A DNA stretch of 64,000 nucleotides from JALZDI01 sp965653225 (GTDB lineage Bacteria > Actinomycetota > Actinomycetes > Propionibacteriales > Nocardioidaceae): positions 5,066 to 69,065 of the forward strand of contig CBFGZI010000003.1 of the NCBI GenBank assembly GCA_965653225.1, given 5' to 3'. Position numbers and translations under genes: made by a program. The first letter of the stretch is position 1. Every line of letters begins with the position of its first letter. Below the pieces are notes generated by a model. That model was given only the letters and a program-made list of their open reading frames with translations, had not been told where the DNA came from and searched no databases. Shown here piece by piece: positions 25,384-33,103 of this stretch.

Positions 25384-25761
25384 GTGGTTGCTCCCCCCGA
25401 AGCGCAACGACGTCCGCCCATGGAAACACCGCGAGCACGGGCGCCGTGCTGGATTGTCGACATTTTCCGTGGCCGACGCGTTAATTGACCTTGCTTCTCA
25501 AGCCGATCACCGACGCTGTCCCACAGTCGGTAACCGCCCGGTGACAGCGCGCGCTGGACCCCCGGACCGTGTCACCGGACGTAATGGACCTGCTGCGCTG
25601 CGTCGTGAGTCGCGGGGGTCGCCGTGGCCGATGCCCAAGGGCTCCGGCTCACCGGGGCGACGCCTGCTGACCCCGGGCCAGGGGGTGGGACGGGCCGGTC
25701 GGACTGCCTGCATTCCGGCCGGCCCGATTGGCCCGAGCCTTGTCTCGGCGCGGCGCGTGTC
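25384..25761. other. 378-bp intergenic region with two hairpins
   Basis: Between two minus-strand genes. It holds a 7-bp hairpin AGCACGG/CCGTGCT (25434-25450) near the zinc-ribbon gene start and a strong terminator hairpin (25691-25726) after the permease. Apart from these, nothing recognisable; short open frames here have poor coding bias. Confidence 0.55.
25691..25726 (-). terminator. Terminator hairpin after the TSUP permease gene
   Basis: CGGGCCGGTCGG (25691-25702) and CCGGCCGGCCCG (25715-25726) pair over 12 bp with one wobble around a 12-nt loop, 35 bp past the permease stop. No T-tract follows. Confidence 0.6.
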
Positions 25762-26511
25762 TCAGTACGTGTCGATGCCCAGCTTGACCGCGAGCGCCAG
25801 CCCGGCGAGGCCGATCAGCACCCGCAGCACGCCCGCCGGTGAGTGTCGTACGAGCACCGGACCGAGCCGGCCGCCGACGAGGCACCCGATGCCCAGTGGG
25901 ATGACGGCGGCCCACTCCACCGGTCCCGCGAACACGAAGGTCAGTGCGGCGACGCCGTTGGCGAGGGCGAGCACGGCGTTCTTCAGTGCGTTGCTGCGCG
26001 CCAGGATGTCGCCGGTCGCGGCGATCAGCAGGGCCAGGATCACGACGCCGGCCGCGGCCCCGAAGTAGCCGCCGTACACGGCCGCGAGGAAGATGCCGAC
26101 GAGCAGTGCGGGGCTGTCACCTCCGTGGTGCATCTGCTGCATGAACTGGGGGCGCGGCTGCACCAGGATCACCAACGAGGCGGCGCCGATCAGCACCGGC
26201 ACCATTGCGGCGAAGGTGTCGGGAGGTGTGAGCAACAACAGCGCGCCACCGACCACGCCGCCGGACAGCGCGACCAGGCCGAGCCGCCGCAGCCGCTCCT
26301 TCTGCCCCCGCAGCTCCGGACGCGAACCGAGGGCGGCACCGACTCCGCTGCCGACGAGCGCCACCGTGTTCGTCACGTTGGCCGGTACGGGAGGGAGGCC
26401 GACCGCAAGCAGCGCTGGGTAGCTGACCAGGGACGCGAGCCCCGCGGCACTGCCCGCGATGCCGGCGCCGATCCCGGCGAGCGCCAGCCAGGCGAGTTCG
26501 GGGAGGGGCAC
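25762..26511 (-). CDS. TSUP-family permease (TauE/SafE type)
   Basis: A 249-residue membrane protein with about eight hydrophobic helices. It shows the duplicated family motif: GIGAGIAGSAAGLASLVSYPALL near the N terminus and YGGYFGAAAGVVILALL in the second half. Members export sulfite, sulfoacetate or similar anions. The GTG start at 26511 lies inside an 11-bp perfect hairpin (26505-26537), and no other start fits. A sulfite-oxidase-family enzyme is encoded nearby (27961), which would suit a sulfur-oxyanion role (inference). Confidence 0.88.
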   Translation of the reverse strand: MPLPELAWLALAGIGAGIAGSAAGLASLVSYPALLAVGLPPVPANVTNTVALVGSGVGAALGSRPELRGQKERLRRLGLVALSGGVVGGALLLLTPPDTFAAMVPVLIGAASLVILVQPRPQFMQQMHHGGDSPALLVGIFLAAVYGGYFGAAAGVVILALLIAATGDILARSNALKNAVLALANGVAALTFVFAGPVEWAAVIPLGIGCLVGGRLGPVLVRHSPAGVLRVLIGLAGLALAVKLGIDTY

Positions 26512-26537
26512 CGCCCAACTCTGTCAGGCGGTGCCCC
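26505..26537 (-). terminator. 11-bp perfect hairpin between S1 protease and TSUP genes, covering a start codon
   Basis: GGGGCACCGCC (26505-26515) and GGCGGTGCCCC (26527-26537) pair without mismatch around an 11-nt loop. It is 24 bp past the protease stop and includes the TSUP GTG start (26509-26511) in its stem. Confidence 0.7.
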
Positions 26538-26561
26538 TTCGCGTGGTGCCGGGTGAGCCCG

Positions 26562-27800
26562 CTACTGGGTGATCAGCGTGGCCCCGTAGGCGCTCAGCGC
26601 CTCACCGACCGGCTGGTAGTAGCTGACGTTGGGCTGGCCGACCTTCTCGCCGCACACCAGCCGCCCGCCGGAGGAGTACAGCGACCCGCCGCTGGACAGC
26701 CCCTGGGCGTAGTTGCCGCTCATGTTCGAACCACCGCTGTCGCCCTGCTCGACGCACGCGCTGTGCCGCACCAGGCCGGACACGATGTCGCCACCGCCGT
26801 AGTTGACCGTCTGGTTGTAGGCCTGGATGGTGCCGCAGGTCCAGCCCGTCGTACGGCCGCTCTTGCACAGCGACGACCCGACCGGCGCACTGCTGTAGCC
26901 GGACACCACGCGGGCGTACCCGTTGTACATGTCCACCGCGCCCTGTGGGTTCCAGTACGCCGGGTCGTTGATGTTGACCGAGGCGTAGTCGTTGCCCGGG
27001 AAGCTGTAGCCGCGGGTCGAGCCGATCGTCACCCCGTTGCGGGAGAACGTCGGGTAGCCCTCGCCGCAGTGCCCGGCGGTGAGCAGGATGTACGCACCGG
27101 ACGAGGTGCGGGCGTTGAAGCCGTTGGAGCAGATGTAGCCGTTGCTCATCTCTACCTGCTGGCCGCCGTACAGGTACGCCGCGGGCACGGTCTCGGCCGT
27201 GCTTCGCTCGATCGTCACGCGGTCGCCGTACGAGCGCGCCTTGTGCAGGAACGCACGGGTCTGCTGGCTGTCCGCGCCTGCCGTCGTCGTGACGACAACG
27301 CTGTTGTCGCGGACATCGACGTACCAGCCCTGGACCGCGCCTGCGCCGTGCTGCCGCGAGAACCTGTCGAGCTGCTGGTGCACCGAGCCTAGGTCACGCG
27401 ACGAGTACGACACGCGCTGCGGCTGCGCGTCCGTCGAACGCACCTGCCTGGCCGAGGCGGCGTCGGTGACCGTGACGACCAGTGAACCGGTGCGGCCGAT
27501 GTAGGCCCCGCCGGTATGGCGGGTCCCGATCCGGCGGGTGAGCGCGTCGGAGAGCCGGTCGAGGCTGCGCTCGTTGTCGAGTCGCTGCTGCGCCGTGGCC
27601 GTGCTGATGCCGTACTCGCGCGCAAGCGCAGCCGCGGCACCGGCCTGACCGGCGTCGGCGGAGGTGTCGAGGCGTGCGGCGTCGGGCCGCGCGCTCGCCG
27701 TGGTGGTCGACCCGAGCACCAGCGCGGCTGTCGCCGTCGCTGCCCCGAGGCCGATCACGGCCCGCCGTGCCCTGGGTCGCGCGATGGATGGTTCAGACAT
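26562..27800 (-). CDS. Secreted S1 serine protease, streptogrisin/alpha-lytic type
   Basis: A 412-residue preproenzyme. An export signal with twin arginines (RARRAVIGLGAATATAALVLG) is followed by an alpha-lytic-type prodomain. The chymotrypsin fold has catalytic His in LLTAGHC (near 239), Asp in GNDYASV (near 271) and Ser in EQGDSGGSNMSG (near 352). Cysteine pairs (ICSNGF/GHC, CKSGRTTGWTC, CVEQG/VCGE) suit disulphides outside the cell. AGGGGA precedes the ATG. It has its own strong promoter and a leader hairpin. Confidence 0.93.
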   Translation of the reverse strand: MSEPSIARPRARRAVIGLGAATATAALVLGSTTTASARPDAARLDTSADAGQAGAAAALAREYGISTATAQQRLDNERSLDRLSDALTRRIGTRHTGGAYIGRTGSLVVTVTDAASARQVRSTDAQPQRVSYSSRDLGSVHQQLDRFSRQHGAGAVQGWYVDVRDNSVVVTTTAGADSQQTRAFLHKARSYGDRVTIERSTAETVPAAYLYGGQQVEMSNGYICSNGFNARTSSGAYILLTAGHCGEGYPTFSRNGVTIGSTRGYSFPGNDYASVNINDPAYWNPQGAVDMYNGYARVVSGYSSAPVGSSLCKSGRTTGWTCGTIQAYNQTVNYGGGDIVSGLVRHSACVEQGDSGGSNMSGNYAQGLSSGGSLYSSGGRLVCGEKVGQPNVSYYQPVGEALSAYGATLITQ

Positions 27801-27827
27801 GGTGTCCCCTCTGATCTCAACCGGTGC

Positions 27828-27844
27828 CCCTGGGATCCCCAGGG
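27828..27844 (-). promoter_or_regulatory. Hairpin in the S1 protease 5' leader
   Basis: CCCTGGG and CCCAGGG pair around ATC, between the predicted transcription start and the ribosome site. It could stabilise the mRNA or bind a regulator. Confidence 0.45.
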
Positions 27845-27869
27845 ACTGCCCGCGATGTCGAGCACACGC

Positions 27870-27898
27870 AAAGTAATCAGATAGTCACAAAGGGTCAA
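27870..27898 (-). promoter_or_regulatory. Sigma-70-type promoter of the S1 protease gene
   Basis: On the minus strand: -35 TTGACC (27893-27898), an exact 17-bp spacer, and -10 TACTTT (27870-27875). One of the clearest consensus promoters in the window; transcription should begin near 27863, about 60 nt before the ATG. Confidence 0.7.
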
Positions 27899-27960
27899 TA
27901 GGTGACATTCCGGCGAATGCCTGATATGCGCCGACGCCGGTGGCAGTCGGGAGGGCCGGA

Positions 27961-29064
27961 CTACGAGATGTGCACCGGATGCGCGACGACGGCGTTGTAG
28001 AGGTAGCCGCCGTCGTTCCAGGGCACATCGTCGGGCTGCTCGTGGCCCTGGTCGTCGGTCGCGCGCACCCGGACGAAGTACTCCCCCGGCCGGTCGACGT
28101 CCCAGACGAAGTCCCAGCGCACCCAGGCGCCCGCGATGTTCGGCGAGCGCAGGCTCGCGTCGTGCCACGACGCACCGCAGTCGACGCTGTAGCGGACGTG
28201 GGTGACCCGGCCCTCACCGGACCAGGCACGACCGCGGATGGTGTGCCTGCCGACGGCGAGTCGCGCGGGCCAGGGCAGCTCCACGGCGCTCGCGACCGGA
28301 AGGGTGGTGATCACGTGCCCGCGTGCGGGCGGCTCCTTGGCGTACTCGCTCCCGATGAGCACGTACTTGTCGGTCGACCACTGCGAGTGCAGCGGGACCT
28401 CCGACACCTCGACCCGGCCGAGCCACTTGATGCTGGCGACCCCGGCCCAGCCCGGCACGACCAACCGCACGGGGTAGCCGTGGTCGGGTGGCAGCGGGGC
28501 GCCGTTCATGCCGAACGCGACGATCGTGTCGTCGGCGAGCGCCTTGGTGATCGGCAGGGGCCGTCGGCCGCGGCACTCGTCGAGCCCCTCCGGCATCGCG
28601 CACACCGCGCAGTGCCGAAGCCCTGCACGCTCGAGCAGGACCCGCAGGGGCACGCCGGTCCACTCCGCGACGCCGATCGCGCCGAGCCGCCACTGGGCGC
28701 CGTCCGGTTGCCGGCATTCCCGGTCGGCATAGAAGGCGCGGCCGTTGCCGGCGCACTCGACGGCGCGGACGATCGAGGTGACCTCGGGTGTGGCGAGCAG
28801 GTCGTCGTAGGTCAGCGTGAGGGGTCTCTCGACCCCGGAGCCCTCGATGCGCAGCGTCCACGTCGCCGCGTCGATGCAGGGCGTGGGCGCGTGGCTGCGC
28901 ACGTAGAAGCGGTCGTTGCCGACGACGTAGCCGAGCGGCGCCATCACCGACCACCGGGTCTCGTACTCGGTGCCGCTGGGATGGCTGACGAAAAGGTCGT
29001 CCGGCGTGGGCTTCACGACCTTGCGGGCAAGCCCGGGCACGTCCACCACCTCCGGCTGCCCCAC
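27961..29064 (-). CDS. Sulfite-oxidase-family molybdopterin enzyme
   Basis: A 367-residue protein. The molybdopterin-binding domain has the molybdenum-ligand Cys in RAVECAGNGRAFY (near 103), then FGMNGAPLPPDHGYPVRLVVPGWAGVASIKWLG, the family signature. A C-terminal beta-sandwich dimerisation domain follows (RGRAWSGEGRVTHVRYSVDCGASWH). No signal peptide is seen, so a cytoplasmic enzyme is likely, unlike exported SorA or YedY. GTG at 29064 is assumed; no ribosome site is clear. It oxidises sulfite or a related substrate. Confidence 0.87.
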   Translation of the reverse strand: MGQPEVVDVPGLARKVVKPTPDDLFVSHPSGTEYETRWSVMAPLGYVVGNDRFYVRSHAPTPCIDAATWTLRIEGSGVERPLTLTYDDLLATPEVTSIVRAVECAGNGRAFYADRECRQPDGAQWRLGAIGVAEWTGVPLRVLLERAGLRHCAVCAMPEGLDECRGRRPLPITKALADDTIVAFGMNGAPLPPDHGYPVRLVVPGWAGVASIKWLGRVEVSEVPLHSQWSTDKYVLIGSEYAKEPPARGHVITTLPVASAVELPWPARLAVGRHTIRGRAWSGEGRVTHVRYSVDCGASWHDASLRSPNIAGAWVRWDFVWDVDRPGEYFVRVRATDDQGHEQPDDVPWNDGGYLYNAVVAHPVHIS

Positions 29065-29144
29065 GGCAGATGCTACGCGGGTCGCGGCCGTCGCACGACC
29101 GCGCAGACGGCCTGCGGGAGGGCCAGTCGGGACTGTCAGTGGCG

Positions 29145-30902
29145 TCAGTGCTCTGCGCGCAGGGCTTCGGTCGCCGGGACGTCGACGCGGTAGGTCTCGG
29201 GCGGTCGTACGACGGCGTCCGGCGGTCCGGTGTACTCGACGACCACGCCGTAGCGCTCGCGCGCCGCCTCTGGACTGACGTATCCGTTGACCACATCGGC
29301 GAGCACCCGCTCGACCGGACGCGCACGCGCGTCGCCGTACCCACCTCCGCCCGGAAAGCTCAGCCGCACGGCGTCGTCGGCGCTCAGCCGCACCAGCTGC
29401 TTGCGGGGCAGCCGCTCCTCCGTGGCGACGGCGACGAAGTCGCCCGTCCACCCCTCGCACCCGCCGGCGGCCCCCGGTGCGGGGTTGAGCACGCGGTCGA
29501 TGTTGGCGTTGACCGTCCAGGCGGCGCGCGCTCGACTGGCCATCTCGACGACCTGGCCGAGCCCGCCGCGGTGCAGTCCGGGGCCGCCGGAGTCGGTGCG
29601 GATGCGGCGGCAGTGCTGTACCAGGGGGGTGAGCGTCTCGAGCACCTCGGTCGGAGCGGCGCGCACGCCGGTGGGGAACCCGGTCGTGGTGAGCCCGTCC
29701 TTGGTCGGGCGGCCGCCCGACCCGCCGGCGCCGAAGGCGGTCAGGGTGAACGGCCTGTCATCATCTCCCGCACCGCGCCAGACCGTCATCCACAGCGCGT
29801 CCGCGCTGGCCGCGGGCAGTCCCGCGTCGACGGCCGGTCGCAGCGCCTCGAAGACAAGACTCGGCAGGAAGTGGCCCACCAGGTGGCGGGAGGCCACCGG
29901 TGCGGGGTCCACGCAGTTGAGCACCGACCCGACCGGCGCGGTCACCTCGACCGGCCGGAAGGAGCCCGCGTTGTGCGGCACCTCGGGTGCGAGAGCCGCC
30001 TTCACCGCGAACGACGTGTAGGCCCGGGTGTAGTTGAGCACGACGTTGACGCCGTACGCGGACTGCGGCGACGAGCCAGAGTAGTCCACGTTCATGGCGT
30101 CGCCCTTGATCGTCACCGTGACATGAAGGTCGAGAGTCTCGTCGCCGAAGCCGTCCGCGCGCATGTGTGCGGAGTACTCGCCGTCGGCCACGGAGCTCAG
30201 CGCGGTGCGCAGCGCGTCCTCCGACCGGTTCATCACCTCCGCCGCCACGGCGTCGATCTCGGCGAGGTCGAACTCGTCCATCAGGCGAAGGAGGCTGCGC
30301 GCGCCGACCTGGTTGCCGGCGACCTGGGCGTAGATGTCTCCCATGGTCTCGTCCGGCGTGCGCACGTTGGTGCGGATCAGCGTCTCGAGCACTGGGTCGG
30401 GGACGCCGGCGTGCAGCAGCTTGAGGATCGGCAACCGCAGGCCCTCCTCGAAGACCTCGGTGGCCGCGGCGGAGAGGATCCGGCCGCCGATGTCGGGTGA
30501 GTGGCAGCAGCTGGCGAACCAGGCGACCACGCGGCCGCCGCGGAAGACTGGCGTGGCCACGGTGATGTCGTTGATCTGACCCGCGGTCATCCAGGGGTCG
30601 TTGGTGATGAGCACATCGCCTTCGGCCAGGTCGTCCGGCGGGGATGCCGACACGATGTGCTGCATTCCGGTCGCCATCGCGTTGATGTGACCGGGCGTGC
30701 CGCCCGTGGACTGGCCGATCATCCGGCCCTGGGAGTCGAACACCGCGCAGGCCAGGTCGAGGCACTCGCGGACCACCGGGCTGAACGCGGTGTTGACCAG
30801 TGCCGTCTGCTGCTCGCTGAGCAGCGAGTGCAGCCGGTTGGCCACCAGCCCCACCACGATCGGGTCGACTCCGGGCTCGAGGGTCTGCTCGCGTCCGCTC
30901 AC
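29145..30902 (-). CDS. hyuB: Hydantoinase B / 5-oxoprolinase family subunit
   Basis: A 585-residue HyuB protein: VRECLDLACAVFDSQGRMIGQSTGGTPGHINAM, then EGDVLITNDPWMTAGQINDITVATPVF, and a late GGSGGRPTKDGL block. With HyuA it forms an ATP-dependent ring-opening enzyme for hydantoins, 5-oxoproline or N-methylhydantoin, or an acetone-carboxylase-like partner. GTG at 30902 overlaps the hyuA stop by 4 bp (GTGA), so subunits are translationally coupled. Which ring is opened is not decided by sequence. Confidence 0.9.
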   Translation of the reverse strand: MSGREQTLEPGVDPIVVGLVANRLHSLLSEQQTALVNTAFSPVVRECLDLACAVFDSQGRMIGQSTGGTPGHINAMATGMQHIVSASPPDDLAEGDVLITNDPWMTAGQINDITVATPVFRGGRVVAWFASCCHSPDIGGRILSAAATEVFEEGLRLPILKLLHAGVPDPVLETLIRTNVRTPDETMGDIYAQVAGNQVGARSLLRLMDEFDLAEIDAVAAEVMNRSEDALRTALSSVADGEYSAHMRADGFGDETLDLHVTVTIKGDAMNVDYSGSSPQSAYGVNVVLNYTRAYTSFAVKAALAPEVPHNAGSFRPVEVTAPVGSVLNCVDPAPVASRHLVGHFLPSLVFEALRPAVDAGLPAASADALWMTVWRGAGDDDRPFTLTAFGAGGSGGRPTKDGLTTTGFPTGVRAAPTEVLETLTPLVQHCRRIRTDSGGPGLHRGGLGQVVEMASRARAAWTVNANIDRVLNPAPGAAGGCEGWTGDFVAVATEERLPRKQLVRLSADDAVRLSFPGGGGYGDARARPVERVLADVVNGYVSPEAARERYGVVVEYTGPPDAVVRPPETYRVDVPATEALRAEH

Positions 30903-32998
30903 GACGCACCGCCCTCGGGCCGCAGCCGTACGACGATGCTGCCGTCCTTGCCCACGGTGCCGGTCATACCTGGTGCGAGCACGAGCGTGGACTCGTCCTC
31001 CTCGACCAGCGCGGGGCCGTGGACCTTGGCGTCCGGCGGCAGCCGGTACCGGTCGTACACGGGGGTCTGCACGTACCCGTCCTCCTGCGGGAAGTACGCC
31101 GCCCGCTCTCCTACGCTGCTGACGGAGTGCGCGTCGGGCGGCGAGAGCCGCAGCCGGGCGTCTGGCTCGGGCCCGCGAGCGGTGACGCGCCAGCTGATGA
31201 TCTCGGCATCGACGTGCCGCGGGGCCACGGCGCCGAAGCGCTCGCGGTACTGGTCGGCGAAGGCCTGCTGCACGCTGGCCTGCCAGCCGTCGCCGGGTTC
31301 GGGCACCGGCACCTCGATCTCGTTGCCCTGCCCGACGAAGCGCATCTCCAGGCTTCGGCTGAACACGATGTCGCCGGCGGCGACACCTGACTCGCGCAGC
31401 ACCTGCCCGCCCTGCTCCGCAAGGTTCTGCAGCACCGTGGCCGCGTCCTGCGTCGTGACCGCGCCGAGCTCGGTGTGCCAGGAGTGCACGAAGTCGATCG
31501 ACAGCGGCGCCGCGAGGAAGCCCAGCGCGCTGAGCACCCCTGCGGCCGGGGGTACGACGACGGTGTCGGAGCCGAGCGCCTGCGCGACACCGGGTCCGTG
31601 CACCGGACCGTTGCCGCCGAACACCAGCATCGGCAGCCGTGCCGGGTCCTGGCCCCGCTCGACCGCGTGCACGCGTGCCGCGTTGGCCATGTTCTCGTTG
31701 ACGGTCGCGTGGACGCCCCAGGCCGCCTGGGGCACCGAGATCGCCATCGGCTGGGCGACCTGCGTGCGGATGGCGTCGGCGGCCGCGTCCACGTCGAGGC
31801 TCATCCGGCCGCCGAGGAAGCGGTCGGGGTCGAGGTAGCCGAGCACCACGTCGGCGTCGGTGACCGTGCAGGCAGTGCCGCCGCGGCCATAGCTGACCGG
31901 GCCCGGCTCCGAGCCGGCGGAGTCCGGTCCGACGCTGACCAGCCCGAGCGCGTCGACCCGGGCGATCGACCCGCCCCCGGCGCCGATCTCGATCATGTCG
32001 ATGACCGGGGCGCGCACCGGGAGTCCGGAGCCGGCGCGGAGACGGTAGACGCGGTCGACCTCGAACGCGTGCGTGACCAGCGGACGGCCGTCCTCGATGA
32101 TGCAGACCTTCGCGGTGGTGCCGCCCATGTCGAACGAGAGCTGGTCGTCCCGCCCGGCGGCGCGGCCGAACGCGACCGCGCCGAGCGCGCCACCGGCGGG
32201 TCCCGACTCGAGCATCCGGATCGGGAACCGGCGGGCCGTCTCGATGGTCGCCACTCCCCCGTTCGACAGCATGATGCGGGGCTCCGGACCAAGGCCGACC
32301 CGTCGCAGCCGCCGCTGCAGGTCGGCCAGGTAGTCCTCCACCAGCGCCTGCACGTAGACGTTGGCCAGCGTGGTCGACGCCCGCTCGTACTCGCGGATCT
32401 CGGGGTTGACCTCGCTGGAAAGCGCGACCCGCAGCTGCGGCGCCGTCTCCTGGATGACCTCGCGCGCCTCACGCTCGTGTGCGGGGTTGGTGTGGCTGTG
32501 CAGGAAGCAGACCGCGACCGCCTCGACACCGGCATCCGCGAGCTCTCGGGCCAGCGTCGCGACCCGCCTGCGGTCGAGGGGTACGGCCACGCTGCCGTCG
32601 GCGTACATCCGCTCGGTGACGTCGAACCGCAGCCACCGCGGCACCAGCGGGCGCGGCAGCTCGAGGTCGAGGTCGTAGAGCTCGTACCGGTGCTCGCGGC
32701 CCATCTCGACGACGTCCCGGAAGCCTGCCGTCGTGATCAGGGCGGTGCGGGAGCCGGTGCGCTCGATCAGCGCGTTGGTCACCAGCGTGGTGCCGTGCAC
32801 CACGCTGCTGATCGCGGCGGGGTCGAGCCGGTGGGTGGACAGCGTCTCCTGCAGCACCGCCTCCACCCCGGCAGCCGGCTCGGTGTGGGTGGTCAGCGTC
32901 TTGCCGACCGCCACGATGCCGTCGGCGCCGAGCACGCACACGTCGGTGAAAGTACCCCCGATGTCGACGCCGAGCCGCAGGTCTCGCCGTTCGTGCAC
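30899..32998 (-). CDS. hyuA: Hydantoinase A / 5-oxoprolinase family subunit
   Basis: A 699-residue HyuA protein with an actin-like ATPase fold: LRLGVDIGGTFTDVCVLG at the N terminus, HGTTLVTNALIERTG, a central LSFDMGGTTAKVCIIEDG phosphate loop and a C-terminal GNGPVHGPGVAQ. GTG at 32998 follows GAGGAGG by five bases. It phosphorylates or activates the substrate for HyuB. It is divergent from a 2-oxoacid dehydrogenase gene, which may process the products (inference). Confidence 0.92.
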   Translation of the reverse strand: MHERRDLRLGVDIGGTFTDVCVLGADGIVAVGKTLTTHTEPAAGVEAVLQETLSTHRLDPAAISSVVHGTTLVTNALIERTGSRTALITTAGFRDVVEMGREHRYELYDLDLELPRPLVPRWLRFDVTERMYADGSVAVPLDRRRVATLARELADAGVEAVAVCFLHSHTNPAHEREAREVIQETAPQLRVALSSEVNPEIREYERASTTLANVYVQALVEDYLADLQRRLRRVGLGPEPRIMLSNGGVATIETARRFPIRMLESGPAGGALGAVAFGRAAGRDDQLSFDMGGTTAKVCIIEDGRPLVTHAFEVDRVYRLRAGSGLPVRAPVIDMIEIGAGGGSIARVDALGLVSVGPDSAGSEPGPVSYGRGGTACTVTDADVVLGYLDPDRFLGGRMSLDVDAAADAIRTQVAQPMAISVPQAAWGVHATVNENMANAARVHAVERGQDPARLPMLVFGGNGPVHGPGVAQALGSDTVVVPPAAGVLSALGFLAAPLSIDFVHSWHTELGAVTTQDAATVLQNLAEQGGQVLRESGVAAGDIVFSRSLEMRFVGQGNEIEVPVPEPGDGWQASVQQAFADQYRERFGAVAPRHVDAEIISWRVTARGPEPDARLRLSPPDAHSVSSVGERAAYFPQEDGYVQTPVYDRYRLPPDAKVHGPALVEEDESTLVLAPGMTGTVGKDGSIVVRLRPEGGAS

Positions 32999-33103
32999 GC
33001 GGACCTCCTCGCTGGGTGCTCTCGTAGGGCTCGTTCGCTGGAGCCTTCCCGACGCCGTACTTCGACAGTACGAAAAATCTGCCGATCCATCACAATGGTG
33101 GCG

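Noticed and set aside
31475..33103. N-terminal extension of the E1 dehydrogenase frame
   Set aside because: It is the reverse of hyuA. The E1 fold begins at the ATG at 33104 and the extension has no domain.
33061..33103. Leaderless promoter for the E1 gene
   Set aside because: TCGACA and possible -10 sequences do not align at a sensible distance, so the start of transcription cannot be placed.
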